Shown here: positions 21,555-31,921 of the stretch, piece by piece
How the letters are laid out: each line of letters begins with the position of its first letter
Numbering within the stretch: the first letter of the stretch is position 1
Assembly: GCA_022376925.1 (NCBI GenBank)
Contig: JAIOJX010000027.1
Coordinates: forward strand, 17,253,471-17,317,470
DNA: 64,000 nucleotides
Source: Tragulus kanchil
Taxonomy: Eukaryota > Chordata > Mammalia > Artiodactyla > Tragulidae
Reading direction: 5' to 3'
Translations under genes and position numbers: made by a program
Notes under the pieces: generated by a model
Database searches by the model: none
What the model was told of the DNA's origin: nothing
The model's input: the letters and a program-made list of their open reading frames with translations, nothing else

Positions 21555-21790
21555 AGACAAATGCTGCTTGACACCACTTATATGAGGTAACTAGCCCAGT
21601 CAGGTCCACAGAGTCGGAAAGAACACTAGTAGATGCCAGGGTCGGGATGAGGGGAGAGGGGGAGGGGAAATGGGGACTGAGTGTTTAAAAGGTCAGAGTT
21701 TCAGCTTAGGGAGGCAGGAAGCTCGGGAGAGGGGCGACAGTGAGTCACACAGCAGCATGAAGGTCCTTAGCGCCCCTGAGCTGGACAGTG
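21555..21790 (+). mobile_element. L1 3'-end fragment
   Basis: CCACTTATATGAGGTAACTA followed by AGTCGGAAAGAACACTAGTAG, ATGCCAGGG and a GTCAGAGTTTCAGCTTAGGG tract is the usual order in old L1 3' UTRs. Confidence 0.6.
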
Positions 21791-21825
21791 AAGCAGGGCT
21801 CCAATAGTATCTTTATGTTATGTGA

Positions 21826-22097
21826 CTTCCGAAGTCTCAGTCATGTCCGACTCTTTGGACGAGCCTTGGACGAGCCATGGAGTTCTCCAGGCAAGGATAC
21901 TGGAGTGGGGAGCCTTTCCCTTCTCCAGGGGATCTTCCCAACCCAAGGATCGAACCCAGGTCTCCCTCGTTGCAGGTGGATTCTTTATCTTGGAGTGGGA
22001 AGCCTGTCCCTTCTCCAGGGGATCTTCCACACCCAGTCAAACTGGGGTCTCCTGCATTGCAGGCAGATGCTTTACTGGCTGAGCAACAAGGGAATCC
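21826..22097 (-). mobile_element. Bov-A2-like dimeric SINE
   Basis: The segment around GGAGTGGG-AGCCT-TCCCTTCTCCAG occurs twice, at about 21903 and 21992, about 89 bp apart, each followed by a CAGGTGGATTC or CAGGCAGATGC stretch. The repeat of the Bov-A unit fits the dimeric Bov-A2 layout, reverse-oriented. Confidence 0.65.
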
Positions 22098-22379
22098 TAC
22101 AATAAAACAAAAAAACCCCTTTTTTTAATGATAAGAAAATCAAGTTGATTTTTCACATTTTTCTAGCTCTGATGTTTTTCTGTTTAAAAAAATGATTGTG
22201 TATTGGAGTGTAGTTGATTTACGTTGTGTGTAACTGGGGTGGCCAGTTACTTGATTAGGAACTGGCAAGACTGGATTAGCCAGGGAAAATCAGGGGGAAG
22301 GAGCAGTGGCGGGCCCGGGCCCCCTGGTGGCCGAGCCGTGCTACTGCACCCAGAGGCTCCTGACTGTCCCTGCTTGCAG

Positions 22380-22507
22380 ACGTGAAGCCCTCGAACGTGC
22401 TCATCAACGCCCTGGGCCAGGTGAAGATGTGCGACTTCGGAATCAGCGGCTACCTGGTCGACTCCGTCGCTAAAACCATCGATGCCGGATGCAAACCGTA
22501 CATGGCG
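22380..22507 (+). CDS. MAP2K6: MAP2K6 exon 8 (catalytic Asp, DFG, activation loop)
   Basis: The exon has 128 nt and encodes residues 179-221. It completes the catalytic Asp179 with Lys181 and Asn184 (DVKPSN), then gives the metal-binding DFG at 197-199 and the activation segment with Ser207 and Thr211 (SVAKTIDAG). These are the two residues that MAP3Ks such as ASK1, TAK1 and MEKKs phosphorylate. It ends at Ala221 of PYMA, just before the APE-type motif completed by exon 9. The acceptor is TGCTTGCAG and the donor GTGAGT. No change from the human protein is apparent to me. The exon occurs once. Confidence 0.97.
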
Positions 22508-22850
22508 GTGAGTACAGCGCCTGGGGGTGGCTTCAAACCCTGCCAAAGCAGGACGTGGATGGCCAGACGGGGAAAATGAAAATGTGCCCAAGATGCAAAA
22601 AATATCCTGCCTCTTCTCGTCTCTTAAATATTTCCTGTCTGAAATCCCGAATCCCTTCCTTCATATATATTCTTTTTTTAAAATTGGGGAGAGTTGTACT
22701 CTGAAAAAGCATGCAGGTGCTGCAGGGAGCTCACCTGGTTTTCCACTCTATATGGCAGGGGGTTGAGAGAAAAGAATTTAAATGCCCAAGCAAGTCTGTT
22801 AGGTTAGTCCGAGAGCCTCACAGCTGCAAAGATTCATTGACCTTGTGAAA

Positions 22851-23014
22851 AGCGCTCAGCCGTGTCCAACTCTTTGCGACCCCTGGACAAGTCATGAAAT
22901 TCTCCAGGCAAGAATAGTGGAATGCGGAGCCTGTCCCTTCTCCAGGGGACCTTCCAGACCCAGGAATCGAACCTGGGTCTCCTGCATTGCAGGCAGATTC
23001 TTGATCAGCTGAAC
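22851..23014 (-). mobile_element. Bov-A-type SINE
   Basis: GCGCTCAGCCGTGTCCAACTC to CAGGAATCGAACCTGGGTC and TTGCAGGCAGATTCTTGATC, in reverse orientation. Confidence 0.8.
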
Positions 23015-23212
23015 TAGTCCTTAGAAAAGGGCAGTGGAACTCTCTTTAAGTTCGGAGACTTCTACTGTAAACATGCTGTTTGGAAATGAACATGCATTTG
23101 CAGTTGGAAAGCTTTCTCTCTGTGATTAGCTGGAAGTAGTTGAGGTCTGATGATTCCAGACAGTAGCCCAGAGGCTCTGGAGGACTGTTCCTCCTGAGTT
23201 CTGGACGGCTGC

Positions 23213-23346
23213 TATTTTATTTGTTTGGCAGCCTGCGTCTTAGTCGCCCTGAGGCAGGTGGGACCTTAGTTCCCCAGCCAGGGATTGAACCGGCGGCCCC
23301 TGCGTCGGAAGGAGGATTCGTAACCACTGGACCACCAGCAGAGTGA
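23213..23346 (-). mobile_element. short tRNA-type SINE (CHR-1-like)
   Basis: Ends in AACCACTGGACCACCAGCAG, with CCAGGGATTGAACCGGCGG as the reverse B box. Confidence 0.65.
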
Positions 23347-23668
23347 GTCCCTGCTCTGTTGGTCTTTTCAACAAGGAAACTTCGAGGCTGACAAAGTAAT
23401 TGCATTCCGTTTATCATGTTCTTCATAAGGCCACGTTGAAAGTGCTTTTGAGTTGGGAGGGGACTTTGATGCGTCTGAGAAAAGACACCTGTGGCCCGAG
23501 GAAAGCCCCGTGGAGATGTCGATATTTACTGTCTTCAGTGAGACTCCTGACCCGGGAGGCGTGTTCACTGCTCACAACAACTTACGTGGCAGCTGGTGTC
23601 ACCCCACCTGCAAGACTTACGGAGCCAAGACTTTCATCTCGGGTGTCTTTTTTCTGTCTCCTTTCCAG

Positions 23669-23746
23669 CCCGAGAGAATAAACCCGGAGCTCAACCAGAA
23701 GGGATACAGCGTCAAGTCTGACATCTGGAGCTTGGGCATCACCATG
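23669..23746 (+). CDS. MAP2K6: MAP2K6 exon 9 (APE motif and helix F)
   Basis: The exon has 78 nt, phases 0/0, and encodes residues 222-247. PER at its start completes the APE-equivalent motif of the activation segment, and SDIWSLGITM is the helix-F region with the structural aspartate. The acceptor is CTTTCCAG. The donor GTAACG departs from GTRAGT at positions 4-6, so it may be a relatively weak 5' splice site. The exon occurs once. Confidence 0.96.
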
Positions 23747-24142
23747 GTAACGTGTGATCCTCATCGCGGACTGGGGGGCTTTGGGGCGTGACGCGGGGTC
23801 GGGTGGACCTGGAGAGCAGGAGGCGGCCCCCTCAATGCTGGCCTGAGAGAGCAGGGTCGTTGGCACAGTGGTGCAGAGGAAAGGCTGCACCAGGACTGGG
23901 CCAAAGCCAGTTCGACATTCTCCCTCCCTCGCGTGCCCTTGAGTAACTGATGGGGCCGCACAGACTGGCTCGCTGTCCTCTGTGTAATGAGAGGGTCGGA
24001 CCACCGTGCCCGATGGTTATCCTTATGGATTAACATTAAAGTCGTCTCATCAAGACCTGCAGAAGCTGAGGCTACTCCAAGGGCCCTAGTGTGTGTGGAC
24101 TCTGATAGAGCTTTTCAAAATATTTTTGTCTTATGTTGGAGC

Positions 24143-24343
24143 ATGTTGTGTTGGTTGCTCGGTGGTGTCCACCTCTGTGCGACCCCCTGGACTGCAGCCC
24201 GCCAGGCTCCTCTGTCCATGGAGTTCTCCAGGCCAGAAGACTGGAGTGGGTGGCCCTTTCCTTCTCCAAGGGTCTTCCTGACTCAGGGACTGAACCCGGG
24301 TCTCTGAGGTGCAGGCTGACGCTGCACTCTCTGAGCCACCGAG
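24143..24343 (-). mobile_element. Bov-tA SINE
   Basis: GGTTGCTCGGTGGTGTCCACC to GACTGAACCCGGGTCTC and ACTCTCTGAGCCACCGAGCT. Its last 19 bp are repeated at the start of copy two of duplication 7. Confidence 0.85.
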
Positions 24344-24949
24344 CTGATGGACAGCGTTGCGCTGGTGCCAGGTGGGCCGTGGAGGGCGTCCGTTCTCCAC
24401 AGACAGATGCCTGTTCTTGGTCAGATTCCTTTCCCAAGTAGGCTATTGCAGAACACTGAGCGGAGCTGCCCGTGCTGTCCAGCGGGGCTCTGTGGGTTAC
24501 CTACTTTAAGTACAGCAGTGTGTACATGTCCATCCCATCGTCCCTATCGATGCCAACCATCCTGGACGCTCATGTCGAGCTTTGTCATCCAGGACATGGG
24601 CTCAGCTTCTCAGAATGTGGTTACGAGAGAAGTCTCGGCTGTTGAGCACGGCTAGAGCCCAAACACATCATAGCAAGTAGGTGAATTTCCTCAGGCACCG
24701 CCCTGAAGGTATCTGCGGTGTGTGTTTGAGGTGTAGCTTGCTGGTCATACCTGCTCAGTGTATCGCCGAGGTCTGGACTAATCCACGGTGGTCCTGGTTC
24801 CTTCCCAGACACAGCAGCTGAGTAAATCCCGTGCGTTATTTCACATCCGTGCCCAGAAGGCACGTGATCTTGTAACAGCAAAGCCGCCTTTGCTCCAGTC
24901 CAAAAAAAGATCCCTCACTTGGCCCAGTTTTTTTCATTCTAGCATGTGA

Positions 24950-24963
24950 CCAGCAGGTGGCAG
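24950..24963 (+). promoter_or_regulatory. CTCF-like motif, intron 9
   Basis: CCAGCAGGTGGCAG matches every position of the CCASYAGRKGGCRS core used to describe CTCF sites. It is not inside a SINE that I recognise. Occupancy is untested. Confidence 0.5.
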
Positions 24964-25107
24964 CAGACGCACAGCTCCGCGAGAGTCAGGGCCCGCCTTC
25001 CCTTCTAGACCGAACCTTGGAAGACTTGGCGGCTTACATCCTGAAGCTTCACGCTCCTCTGGCTTACAGTTTCATGAAGTGCTGCCCCGGGTTTCAGCGG
25101 AGTCTTT

Positions 25108-25376
25108 CTCATTCAGTCGCTACGTCGTGTCCTGCTCTTTGCGACCCCACCCCTGCAGCACGCCAGGTTTCCCTGTCCTTCCCTGTCTCCCGGGGTTTGC
25201 TCAGACTCACGTCCAACCACCTCATCCTGTCGCCCCCTTCTCCTCCTGCCTCGGTCTTTCCCAGCGTCAGGGCCTTTTCCAGCGAGTCGGCTCTTTGCAT
25301 CAGCTGGGCAGATCTTTAGAGCTTCAGCTTCAGCATTAGTCCTTCCCGTGAATATTCAGGGCTGATTTTCTTTTAG
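25108..25376 (-). mobile_element. ART2-like composite SINE (Bov-A related)
   Basis: Reverse order: CATTCAGTCGCTACGTCGTG, CTCAGACTCACGTCCAACC, CTTTCCCAGCGTCAGGG, AGAGCTTCAGCTTCAGCATT and AATATTCAGGGCTGATTTTC. This is the longer artiodactyl element with a Bov-A-like start. The family name is from memory. Confidence 0.65.
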
Positions 25377-26037
25377 GGAGGACCCGATTTTAAATAAGCT
25401 TAAGGGGCTGCCCACTCTCTGAGCCACCGAGCTGATGGACAGCGTTGCGCTGGTGCCAGGTGGGCCGTGGAGGGCGTCCGTTCTCCACAGACAGATGCCT
25501 GTTCTTGGTCAGATTCCTTTCCCAAGTAGGCTATTGCAGAACACTGAGCGGAGCTGCCCGTGCTGTCCAGCGGGGCTCTGTGGGTTACCTACTTTAAGTA
25601 CAGCAGTGTGTACATGTCCATCCCATCGTCCCTATCGATGCCAACCATCCTGGACGCTCATGTCGAGCTTTGTCATCCAGGACATGGGCTCAGCTTCTCA
25701 GAATGTGGTTACGAGAGAAGTCTCGGCTGTTGAGCACGGCTAGAGCCCAAACACATCATAGCAAGTAGGTGAATTTCCTCAGGCACCGCCCTGAAGGTAT
25801 CTGCGGTGTGTGTTTGAGGTGTAGCTTGCTGGTCATACCTGCTCAGTGTATCGCCGAGGTCTGGACTAATCCACGGTGGTCCTGGTTCCTTCCCAGACAC
25901 AGCAGCTGAGTAAATCCCGTGCGTTATTTCACATCCGTGCCCAGAAGGCACGTGATCTTGTAACAGCAAAGCCGCCTTTGCTCCAGTCCAAAAAAAGATC
26001 CCTCACTTGGCCCAGTTTTTTTCATTCTAGCATGTGA

Positions 26038-26051
26038 CCAGCAGGTGGCAG
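26038..26051 (+). promoter_or_regulatory. CTCF-like motif, duplicate copy
   Basis: Same 14-mer in copy two of duplication 7. If the duplication is an artefact there is only one site. Confidence 0.45.
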
Positions 26052-26195
26052 CAGACGCACAGCTCCGCGAGAGTCAGGGCCCGCCTTCCCTTCTAGACCG
26101 AACCTTGGAAGACTTGGCGGCTTACATCCTGAAGCTTCACGCTCCTCTGGCTTACAGTTTCATGAAGTGCTGCCCCGGGTTTCAGCGGAGTCTTT

Positions 26196-26466
26196 CTCAT
26201 TCAGTCGCTACGTCGTGTCCTGCTCTTTGCGACCCCACGCGCTGCAGCACGCCAGGTTTCCCTGTCCTTCCCTGTCTCCCGGGGTTTGCTCAGACTCACG
26301 TCCAACCACCTCATCCTGTCGCCCCCTTCTCCTCCTGCCCTCGGTCTTTCCCAGCGTCAGGGCCTTTTCCAGCGAGTCGGCTCTTTGCATCAGCTGGGCA
26401 GATCTTTAGAGCTTCAGCTTCAGCATTAGTCCTTCCCGTGAATATTCAGGGCTGATTTTCTTTTAG
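26196..26466 (-). mobile_element. ART2-like SINE, duplicate
   Basis: Second copy of the element at 25108. Its last part (from 26379) appears a third time at 27473-27558. Confidence 0.65.
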
Positions 26467-26499
26467 GGAGGACCCGATTTTAAATAAGCTTAAGGGGCT

Positions 26500-26634
26500 G
26501 TCTCCTGGAGAAGGGCATGGCCGCCCCCTCCAGTAGTCTTGCCTAGAGAATTCCGTGGACAGAGGAGCCTGGCGGGCTACGGTCCATAGGATCCAGAGAC
26601 GCAGACACGACTGAAGTGACTTAGCAGGCGCACG
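26500..26634 (+). mobile_element. Bov-A fragment
   Basis: GGAGAAGGGCATGGCCGCCC to CAGACACGACTGAAGTGACTT without the tRNA-like head. Confidence 0.75.
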
Positions 26635-26893
26635 CGCCAGGGGCTGCCTCCAAGACGGCCGCACCCCTCGCTCTAGAACTCGGGGGAGAATGGCTAGAGA
26701 ATTAACAGTAGCCGTATTAATAGCACTCCCTCCCCCGCATTTCCCCTGTCTGCCAGCCTCAGGCTTCCGTCCAGTTCCCCAGGACAAAGTGGGCGGCCCG
26801 GCGGATCCCCCGGGGACTTAAGTGGATCTCTGGGGATCCCATGGGTACGTCCCCAGAGTCAGTGCCCGTCTCCTGTGCTCCCCTCCCCTCCAG

Positions 26894-27033
26894 ATCGAGC
26901 TGGCCATCCTTCGGTTTCCCTACGACTCGTGGGGGACGCCTTTCCAGCAGCTCAAGCAGGTGGTGGAGGAGCCGTCGCCGCAGTTGCCGGCAGACAAGTT
27001 CTCCGAAGAGTTTGTGGACTTTACTTCACAGTG
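26894..27033 (+). CDS. MAP2K6: MAP2K6 exon 10, first copy
   Basis: The exon has 140 nt and encodes residues 248-293 plus two bases (TG) of Cys294. It covers the C-lobe segment with the MEK-type insert (LKQVVEEPSPQLPADKFS). Residue 285 is Glu, Ala in human by recollection. The acceptor is CCCTCCAG and the donor GTAAGA. It is identical to the copy at 27988. The length is not a multiple of three, so using both copies would shift the frame. Confidence 0.9.
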
Positions 27034-27593
27034 GTAAGACAGCCCGTCTCCCGGGAGCCAGTGGGAAGGCACAGCCGGGAGGGGGCTCGCCTGGCGTCCT
27101 CCGTCGGTGTCCTCCACGTCCCTCCATCCGTCCCCCGAGGGCTGACGGAGTGTGTCCTGGTCGCTGTGCAACAGAGGTGGCTCTGCCTGGTCCCCACTGA
27201 GCTCAGAGCTGCAGAGGGGAGCATCCCTGCTCCGCCGTCCTGGCCCTGTCCCGCAGGTCCAGAGGCGGAGCCGTGCCTCGGGTGCTGGGGACCTGGAGGC
27301 CAGGCATCAGGGAGAGTTTCTGGAGGAGATGAATCCCAAGCGGGGGCCAGGGTAGGTGTGTGCCAGCGAAAGGCAAGAGGAGGAGCAGGAAAACGCGTCC
27401 CAGGCAGAAGGAAGGTCATGCACCATAGCTCAGAAGTGAGAGACGCTTTGGTGGGAGCTTTCAGCCATTCAGGGCTCTTTGCATCAGCTGGGCAGATCTT
27501 TAGAGCTTCAGCTTCAGCATTAGTCCTTCCCGTGAATATTCAGGGCTGATTTTCTTTTAGGGAGGACCCGATTTTAAATAAGCTTAAGGGGCT

Positions 27594-27730
27594 GTCTCCT
27601 GGAGAAGGGCATGGCCGCCCCCTCCAGTAGTCTTGCCTAGAGAATTCCGTGGACAGAGGAGCCTGGCGGGCTACGGTCCATAGGATCCAGAGACGCAGAC
27701 ACGACTGAAGTGACTTAGCAGGCGCACGCG
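27594..27730 (+). mobile_element. Bov-A fragment, duplicate
   Basis: Copy of 26500-26634 in the second unit of duplication 8. Confidence 0.75.
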
Positions 27731-27987
27731 CCAGGGGCTGCCTCCAAGACGGCCGCACCCCTCGCTCTAGAACTCGGGGGAGAATGGCTAGAGAATTAAC
27801 AGTAGCCGTATTAATAGCACTCCCTCCCCCGCATTTCCCCTGTCTGCCAGCCTCAGGCTTCCGTCCAGTTCCCCAGGACAAAGTGGGCGGCCCGGCGGAT
27901 CCCCCGGGGACTTAAGTGGATCTCTGGGGATCCCCTGGGTACGTCCCCAGAGTCAGTGCCCGTCTCCTGTGCTCCCCTCCCCTCCAG

Positions 27988-28127
27988 ATCGAGCTGGCCA
28001 TCCTTCGGTTTCCCTACGACTCGTGGGGGACGCCTTTCCAGCAGCTCAAGCAGGTGGTGGAGGAGCCGTCGCCGCAGTTGCCGGCAGACAAGTTCTCCGA
28101 AGAGTTTGTGGACTTTACTTCACAGTG
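27988..28127 (+). CDS. MAP2K6: MAP2K6 exon 10, second copy
   Basis: This is an exact repeat of the 140-nt exon at 26894 with the same splice signals. It is contiguous with the unduplicated part of intron 10 that leads to exon 11, and is the preferred copy for a gene model. Confidence 0.9.
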
Positions 28128-30203
28128 GTAAGACAGCCCGTCTCCCGGGAGCCAGTGGGAAGGCACAGCCGGGAGGGGGCTCGCCTGGCGTCCTCCGTCG
28201 GTGTCCTCCACGTCCCTCCATCCGTCCCCCGAGGGCTGACGGAGTGTGTCCTGGTCGCTGTGCAACAGAGGTGGCTCTGCCTGGTCCCCACTGAGCTCAG
28301 AGCTGCAGAGGGGAGCATCCCTGCTCCGCCGTCCTGGCCCTGTCCCGCAGGTCCAGAGGCGGAGCCGTGCCTCGGGTGCTGGGGGACCTGGAGGCCAGGC
28401 ATCAGGGGAGAGTTTCTGGAGGAGATGAATCCCAAGCGGGGGCCAGGGTAGGTGTGTGCCAGCGAAAGGCAAGAGGAGGAGCAGGAAAACGCGTCCCAGG
28501 CAGAAGGAAGGTCATGCACCATAGCTCAGAAGTGAGAGACGCTTTGGTGGGAGCTTTCAGCCATTCAGGGTGGACCAGAGCATAGAGAGGAGGTGGACCC
28601 ACCGGCGGGCTTGGGCTGGAGGGCAGCTATGATGCAAAGAGTGAGCCCTGGTGAGAAGACAGGCTACGCTCAGCGCTTTCCTTCGGTACCCGGAAGTCTT
28701 GCAGAGCCACCCTGGTGTTCTAGGCTGGTTCTTACACAGCACGTGCTAGCTGTGCTTGCCTGTGATTATACGGCGGCGGTGGGGGTGGGCGCTGGGTCCT
28801 GAGAAGGGAAAATAAAGTTGGAGAGCAGGGATGGAAGGAGCGCTCCTAGTGCTGCAGCCTCTGTGTTCATGGCAACTGCCCGTGGGCTTGAGGAAAGTAG
28901 GAGAGGGGACGGTTTTCTCCAGAAAGCCTCGTGCTTTCTGTCTGTGGGGGACCATGGTGCCTGGCATGACTTGATCCTAGTGGTCAAGAGATGCTAGAAG
29001 AGGATGGTGTGATGGAGGTCAGGTGCTTTATCTCGGCACCTGCAGAGGAGCCGGGGAGACGTGGCGGGGAGGGAGCCAGGGACGCTGAGAAGCCCGGCCG
29101 TGGTCCTCGGAGGGGAATGTTCTGCTCACGTGGCTCTGAGGAAGGGGTTGGCATTCGGGCGGCCATCGGAGAGTCTGGCTTCTCAAGGTAATCCTTCTGT
29201 AGTCTCCGCCCTTTCGAGAAGAAGCATTCTGAAGACAGCTTTTATTGAAAAACACGATGAGACCCAGCAGCCGTCTGTTGCGTATGAAACCAGGGCCTCT
29301 TGGGTTTTCCATCGGCTCTAAGCCCATGGCACCCCTGGCGCCTCCCCCTAGAGGCACGCGAGGCTGACCCGCCGTTGTGTGTTTTTGTTTAGTTTTGGCT
29401 GGATGGCCAGAGGACCTGGGCCCGGGCGCTGTAGCAGAGTGGGCCGTTGGACGTCTCCGGATATGTCCATCTTCTGGGCACCCCGGGAGAGGGGGTCTTC
29501 CCTCGCTTTCCGTGCCTGCGCGTGCCAGTTGTGATGGTGCACCTGCCAGGTGGAGACGGCTTCAGGATCTCGCCCTCCATGTTTGAGAGCCTGGTGTTTG
29601 TTTTTTGTTTTCCTAACCCTCGAGTGTTTAAAGCTCACCGAGGAATGCCGTGAGTCATCTTGGAGAGTTCTGACCGATCGTTCTCAGGAGGGGTGATGAC
29701 GAGGAGGGATCTTATTTGAGGAAGCCTTTGTCAGACTCTCTGCTTTATAACCTTTCTCCCACCTGGCCCCCTTTCCCAAGATGCTGGGAACTTCAGAAAA
29801 CCGTGACGAGAACAAGGCGGATGTACAAAGCTTGACAAAGCCCAGTGGCCTGGTGAGATCACCAGTTTAGTTGTTCTCAAGGCTGGTTGCTTGCTTATAA
29901 AACGTGAGAGGCCTTTCAGATGTGCCTCACGGGTTCTGCCTTGATTGGTCTGGGGAGGTCCTGGATACCAGTGTTGGTCAGGTGTTCTCGCAGCATTTTC
30001 CTGGAGGGCTGGGGTGACGTAGGCCTACCATCTGTGGATCTGCCATCGGCTGCCTCCTGCTCAGGATCCGAACACTGTTTCTCTTCTACAGTGCGCTGAG
30101 AAATCATTCAATACTTTCTCTTTTACCATTTTTCCTTCTTCCATGGAACTTCCTCTCGTGTCAGAGCGTGAAGGTTTTCACAGGTTTTACACGTGGCTTT
30201 CTT

Positions 30204-30559
30204 CTGTTGCCATTTGATTTGTTTATCTGTGTCTTTGATTGTGCTAAATCTTCGTTGCTGCTCGGGCATTCCTCTAGTTGCGGAGAACAGGGGCTGCTCT
30301 CTAGCTGCAGTGTGCGGGCTTCTCATGGCGGTGGCTTCTCTCGCTGCAGGGCACCGGCTCTAGGCGTGTGGGCTTCAGGAGTTGCAGCACATGGGCTCGA
30401 TAATTGTGGCTCCTGGGCTCTAGAGCGCGGGCTTGGTAGGTGTGGTGCATCGGCTTAGTTGCTCCGAGGCATGTGGGATCTTCTCGGATCAGGGATTGAA
30501 CCCATGTCTCTTGCATTGGCACGCGGGTTCTTCCCCATCGAGCCACCCAGGAAGCCCAT
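30204..30559 (-). mobile_element. CHR-2-like SINE with 11-bp target duplication
   Basis: Reverse SINE ending in TCGAGCCACCCAGGAAGCCC. GTGGCTTTCTT flanks it at 30193-30203 and 30560-30570. Confidence 0.82.
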
Positions 30560-31655
30560 GTGGCTTTCTTATCTTAGGGCCTTTAAAGAGGTCCTAGAGC
30601 AGGAGACCCTGGTCCTTTAGGCCTTGTTTTGGGATTCACAATAGAAAAATCGAAAAGTCTTACACCCTGGTCCTGCAGAAGGTCTCTCCAATGAGTCTCT
30701 CCAAAAACATGACTCATGGCAGGCTTGCATTTTCCACCACAGCCTCTCAACTGGTCATAGACTTGGGGACTGAGAGAAGGTCACTGGAGACCAGGTCAGC
30801 CAAGTGTCCAGAAGTTTGATTTCCTTCCTGCTGAGCCTTCAGGCCTATTCAGGAGCTCAGTGCCCAGCCCGCCAGCCCTACGTGTCTTGGAGCTGGGGGG
30901 AGACCCACCCAGACGCTCATCCTGTCTGACTCAGAGAAACGCACAGGGCAGAGATGATCAAACGGAGTTGCTGGCTTGTTCAGGAAGGGCGGTCGAGAGG
31001 CCCTGGATACCTGTTGAGCTTATGAGAAATGAACGGCTTGAGAGGCACGGTGTTTTCATTCTGCGGATGCACCAGAATGCGGATGCATTCTGCGGAGTTC
31101 TTGGAAATGGCTGGCCGGGGCGAATTCATGGGGGCAGGACCCCTCTGCTCGGCATAGACTGGAAGCTGGTGGTCCTCCGCACGGCACGGGGCCGGTTTTC
31201 AGTGTCAGCCGTGGTGGGGAGTGCGTGTTGTGGCCTTCAGAAGGGGAATTAGGGCAGTTAGCTAATTGCATGCTTGAAAACGACAAGCCACTTGAAAATT
31301 CAAAAGTCTGACTCCAATCCAAAAAGAAATTGGTGGCGCTTTGAACTCCACAGTTATTTTGTACTGAATTTCAAGTGCTTCCTATTCAATGTGGAAAATT
31401 TGCTTTTCTCCCTAATCTTGCCCTGAGTATTTTGCTATTCTTAGCCCATGTTTTGAAGTGTTCTTGATTTAAAAGGTGGAGAGAATGGGTTATACCAGCT
31501 ATATTACTTCAGTAAACAGCCTGCTGTGCTGTGTAAATACTTCCTGTCAGTACTCTGCCCTGGTGCTTGTGCCTCTGAGTTTTCTCATCAGAGGCCTTGA
31601 GTCAAAAATAACCTGGTGACCAGCAATCTTTCAGGTTTCAGGATTTTTTTTTTTA

Positions 31656-31921
31656 AATTTTGGCCTCTTTTATTGTTATTTATTTATTTATTTATTGTCA
31701 TCCATCTTTATTCTTTGGCCTGTGTGCCTTCCATTGCAGTGGCCTCTGTCGCTGCAGAGCACCAGCTCTGGGTGCGTGCACTCCAGAGCGCTGGCTCGTA
31801 ATTGGACCGGTGGGTCCAGCCGCTCCGTGGCACGTGGGATCTTCCTGGGCCAGGACTCGAACTGGTGCCCCTTGCACTGCAAGGCAGATTCTTTACCCAC
31901 CGGACCACCAGGGAAGCCCGA
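31656..31921 (-). mobile_element. CHR-like SINE
   Basis: Reverse element with a TTTA-repeat tail at 31676-31697, the GCACGTGGGATCTTCCTGGG core and ACCACCAGGGAAGCCC end. Confidence 0.82.

Larger units (their letters stand above)
18106..22379 (+). other. MAP2K6: MAP2K6 intron 7
   Basis: It carries a MER5-like fragment near 18405-18540, a duplication of about 1.12 kb (18642-20877) that contains a reversed Bov-tA in each copy, and unassigned DNA at 18735-19500 with its copy. There is unassigned DNA at 20880-21540, an L1 3'-end fragment at 21555-21790, and a Bov-A2-like dimer at 21826-22097. Confidence 0.85.
22508..23668 (+). other. MAP2K6: MAP2K6 intron 8
   Basis: It contains a reversed Bov-A-type SINE (22851-23014) and a reversed short tRNA-type SINE (23213-23346). 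The remaining parts (22510-22845 and 23350-23665) show nothing recognisable. Confidence 0.8.
24325..26500. repeat. direct duplication 7, offset 1088-1090
   Basis: Copies span 24325-25410 and 25413-26500. Differences cluster at the end of copy one (CACCCCTGCAG against CACGCGCTGCAG; CTGCCTCGG against CTGCCCTCGG). Its second copy overlaps the first copy of the next duplication. Confidence 0.96.
23747..26893 (+). other. MAP2K6: MAP2K6 intron 9
   Basis: It holds a reversed Bov-tA, a CTCF-like motif, an old LINE-like stretch at 24470-24560 and a longer ART2-like element. Nearly all of 24325-25410 is repeated at 25413-26500, and 26379-26893 begins the next duplication, so the segment around 26379-26500 occurs three times. 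Confidence 0.85.
26379..28570. repeat. direct duplication 8 (contains exon 10), offset 1094-1096
   Basis: Copies span 26379-27474 and 27473-28570. Differences are CATGGG against CCTGGG at 26840 and 27934, and two single-G length changes at the end of copy one. The ends share GG and there is no filler. Confidence 0.96.

Noticed and set aside
26875..27549. 224-codon open frame across exon 10 in another frame
   Set aside because: GC-rich shadow of exon 10 and its intron. The correct frame is fixed by splice phases and homology.
28571..30190. GC-rich part of intron 10 as a CpG-island promoter of a nested gene
   Set aside because: CpG density looks moderate by eye, and I see no exon, TATA or conserved reading frame to support a start site.
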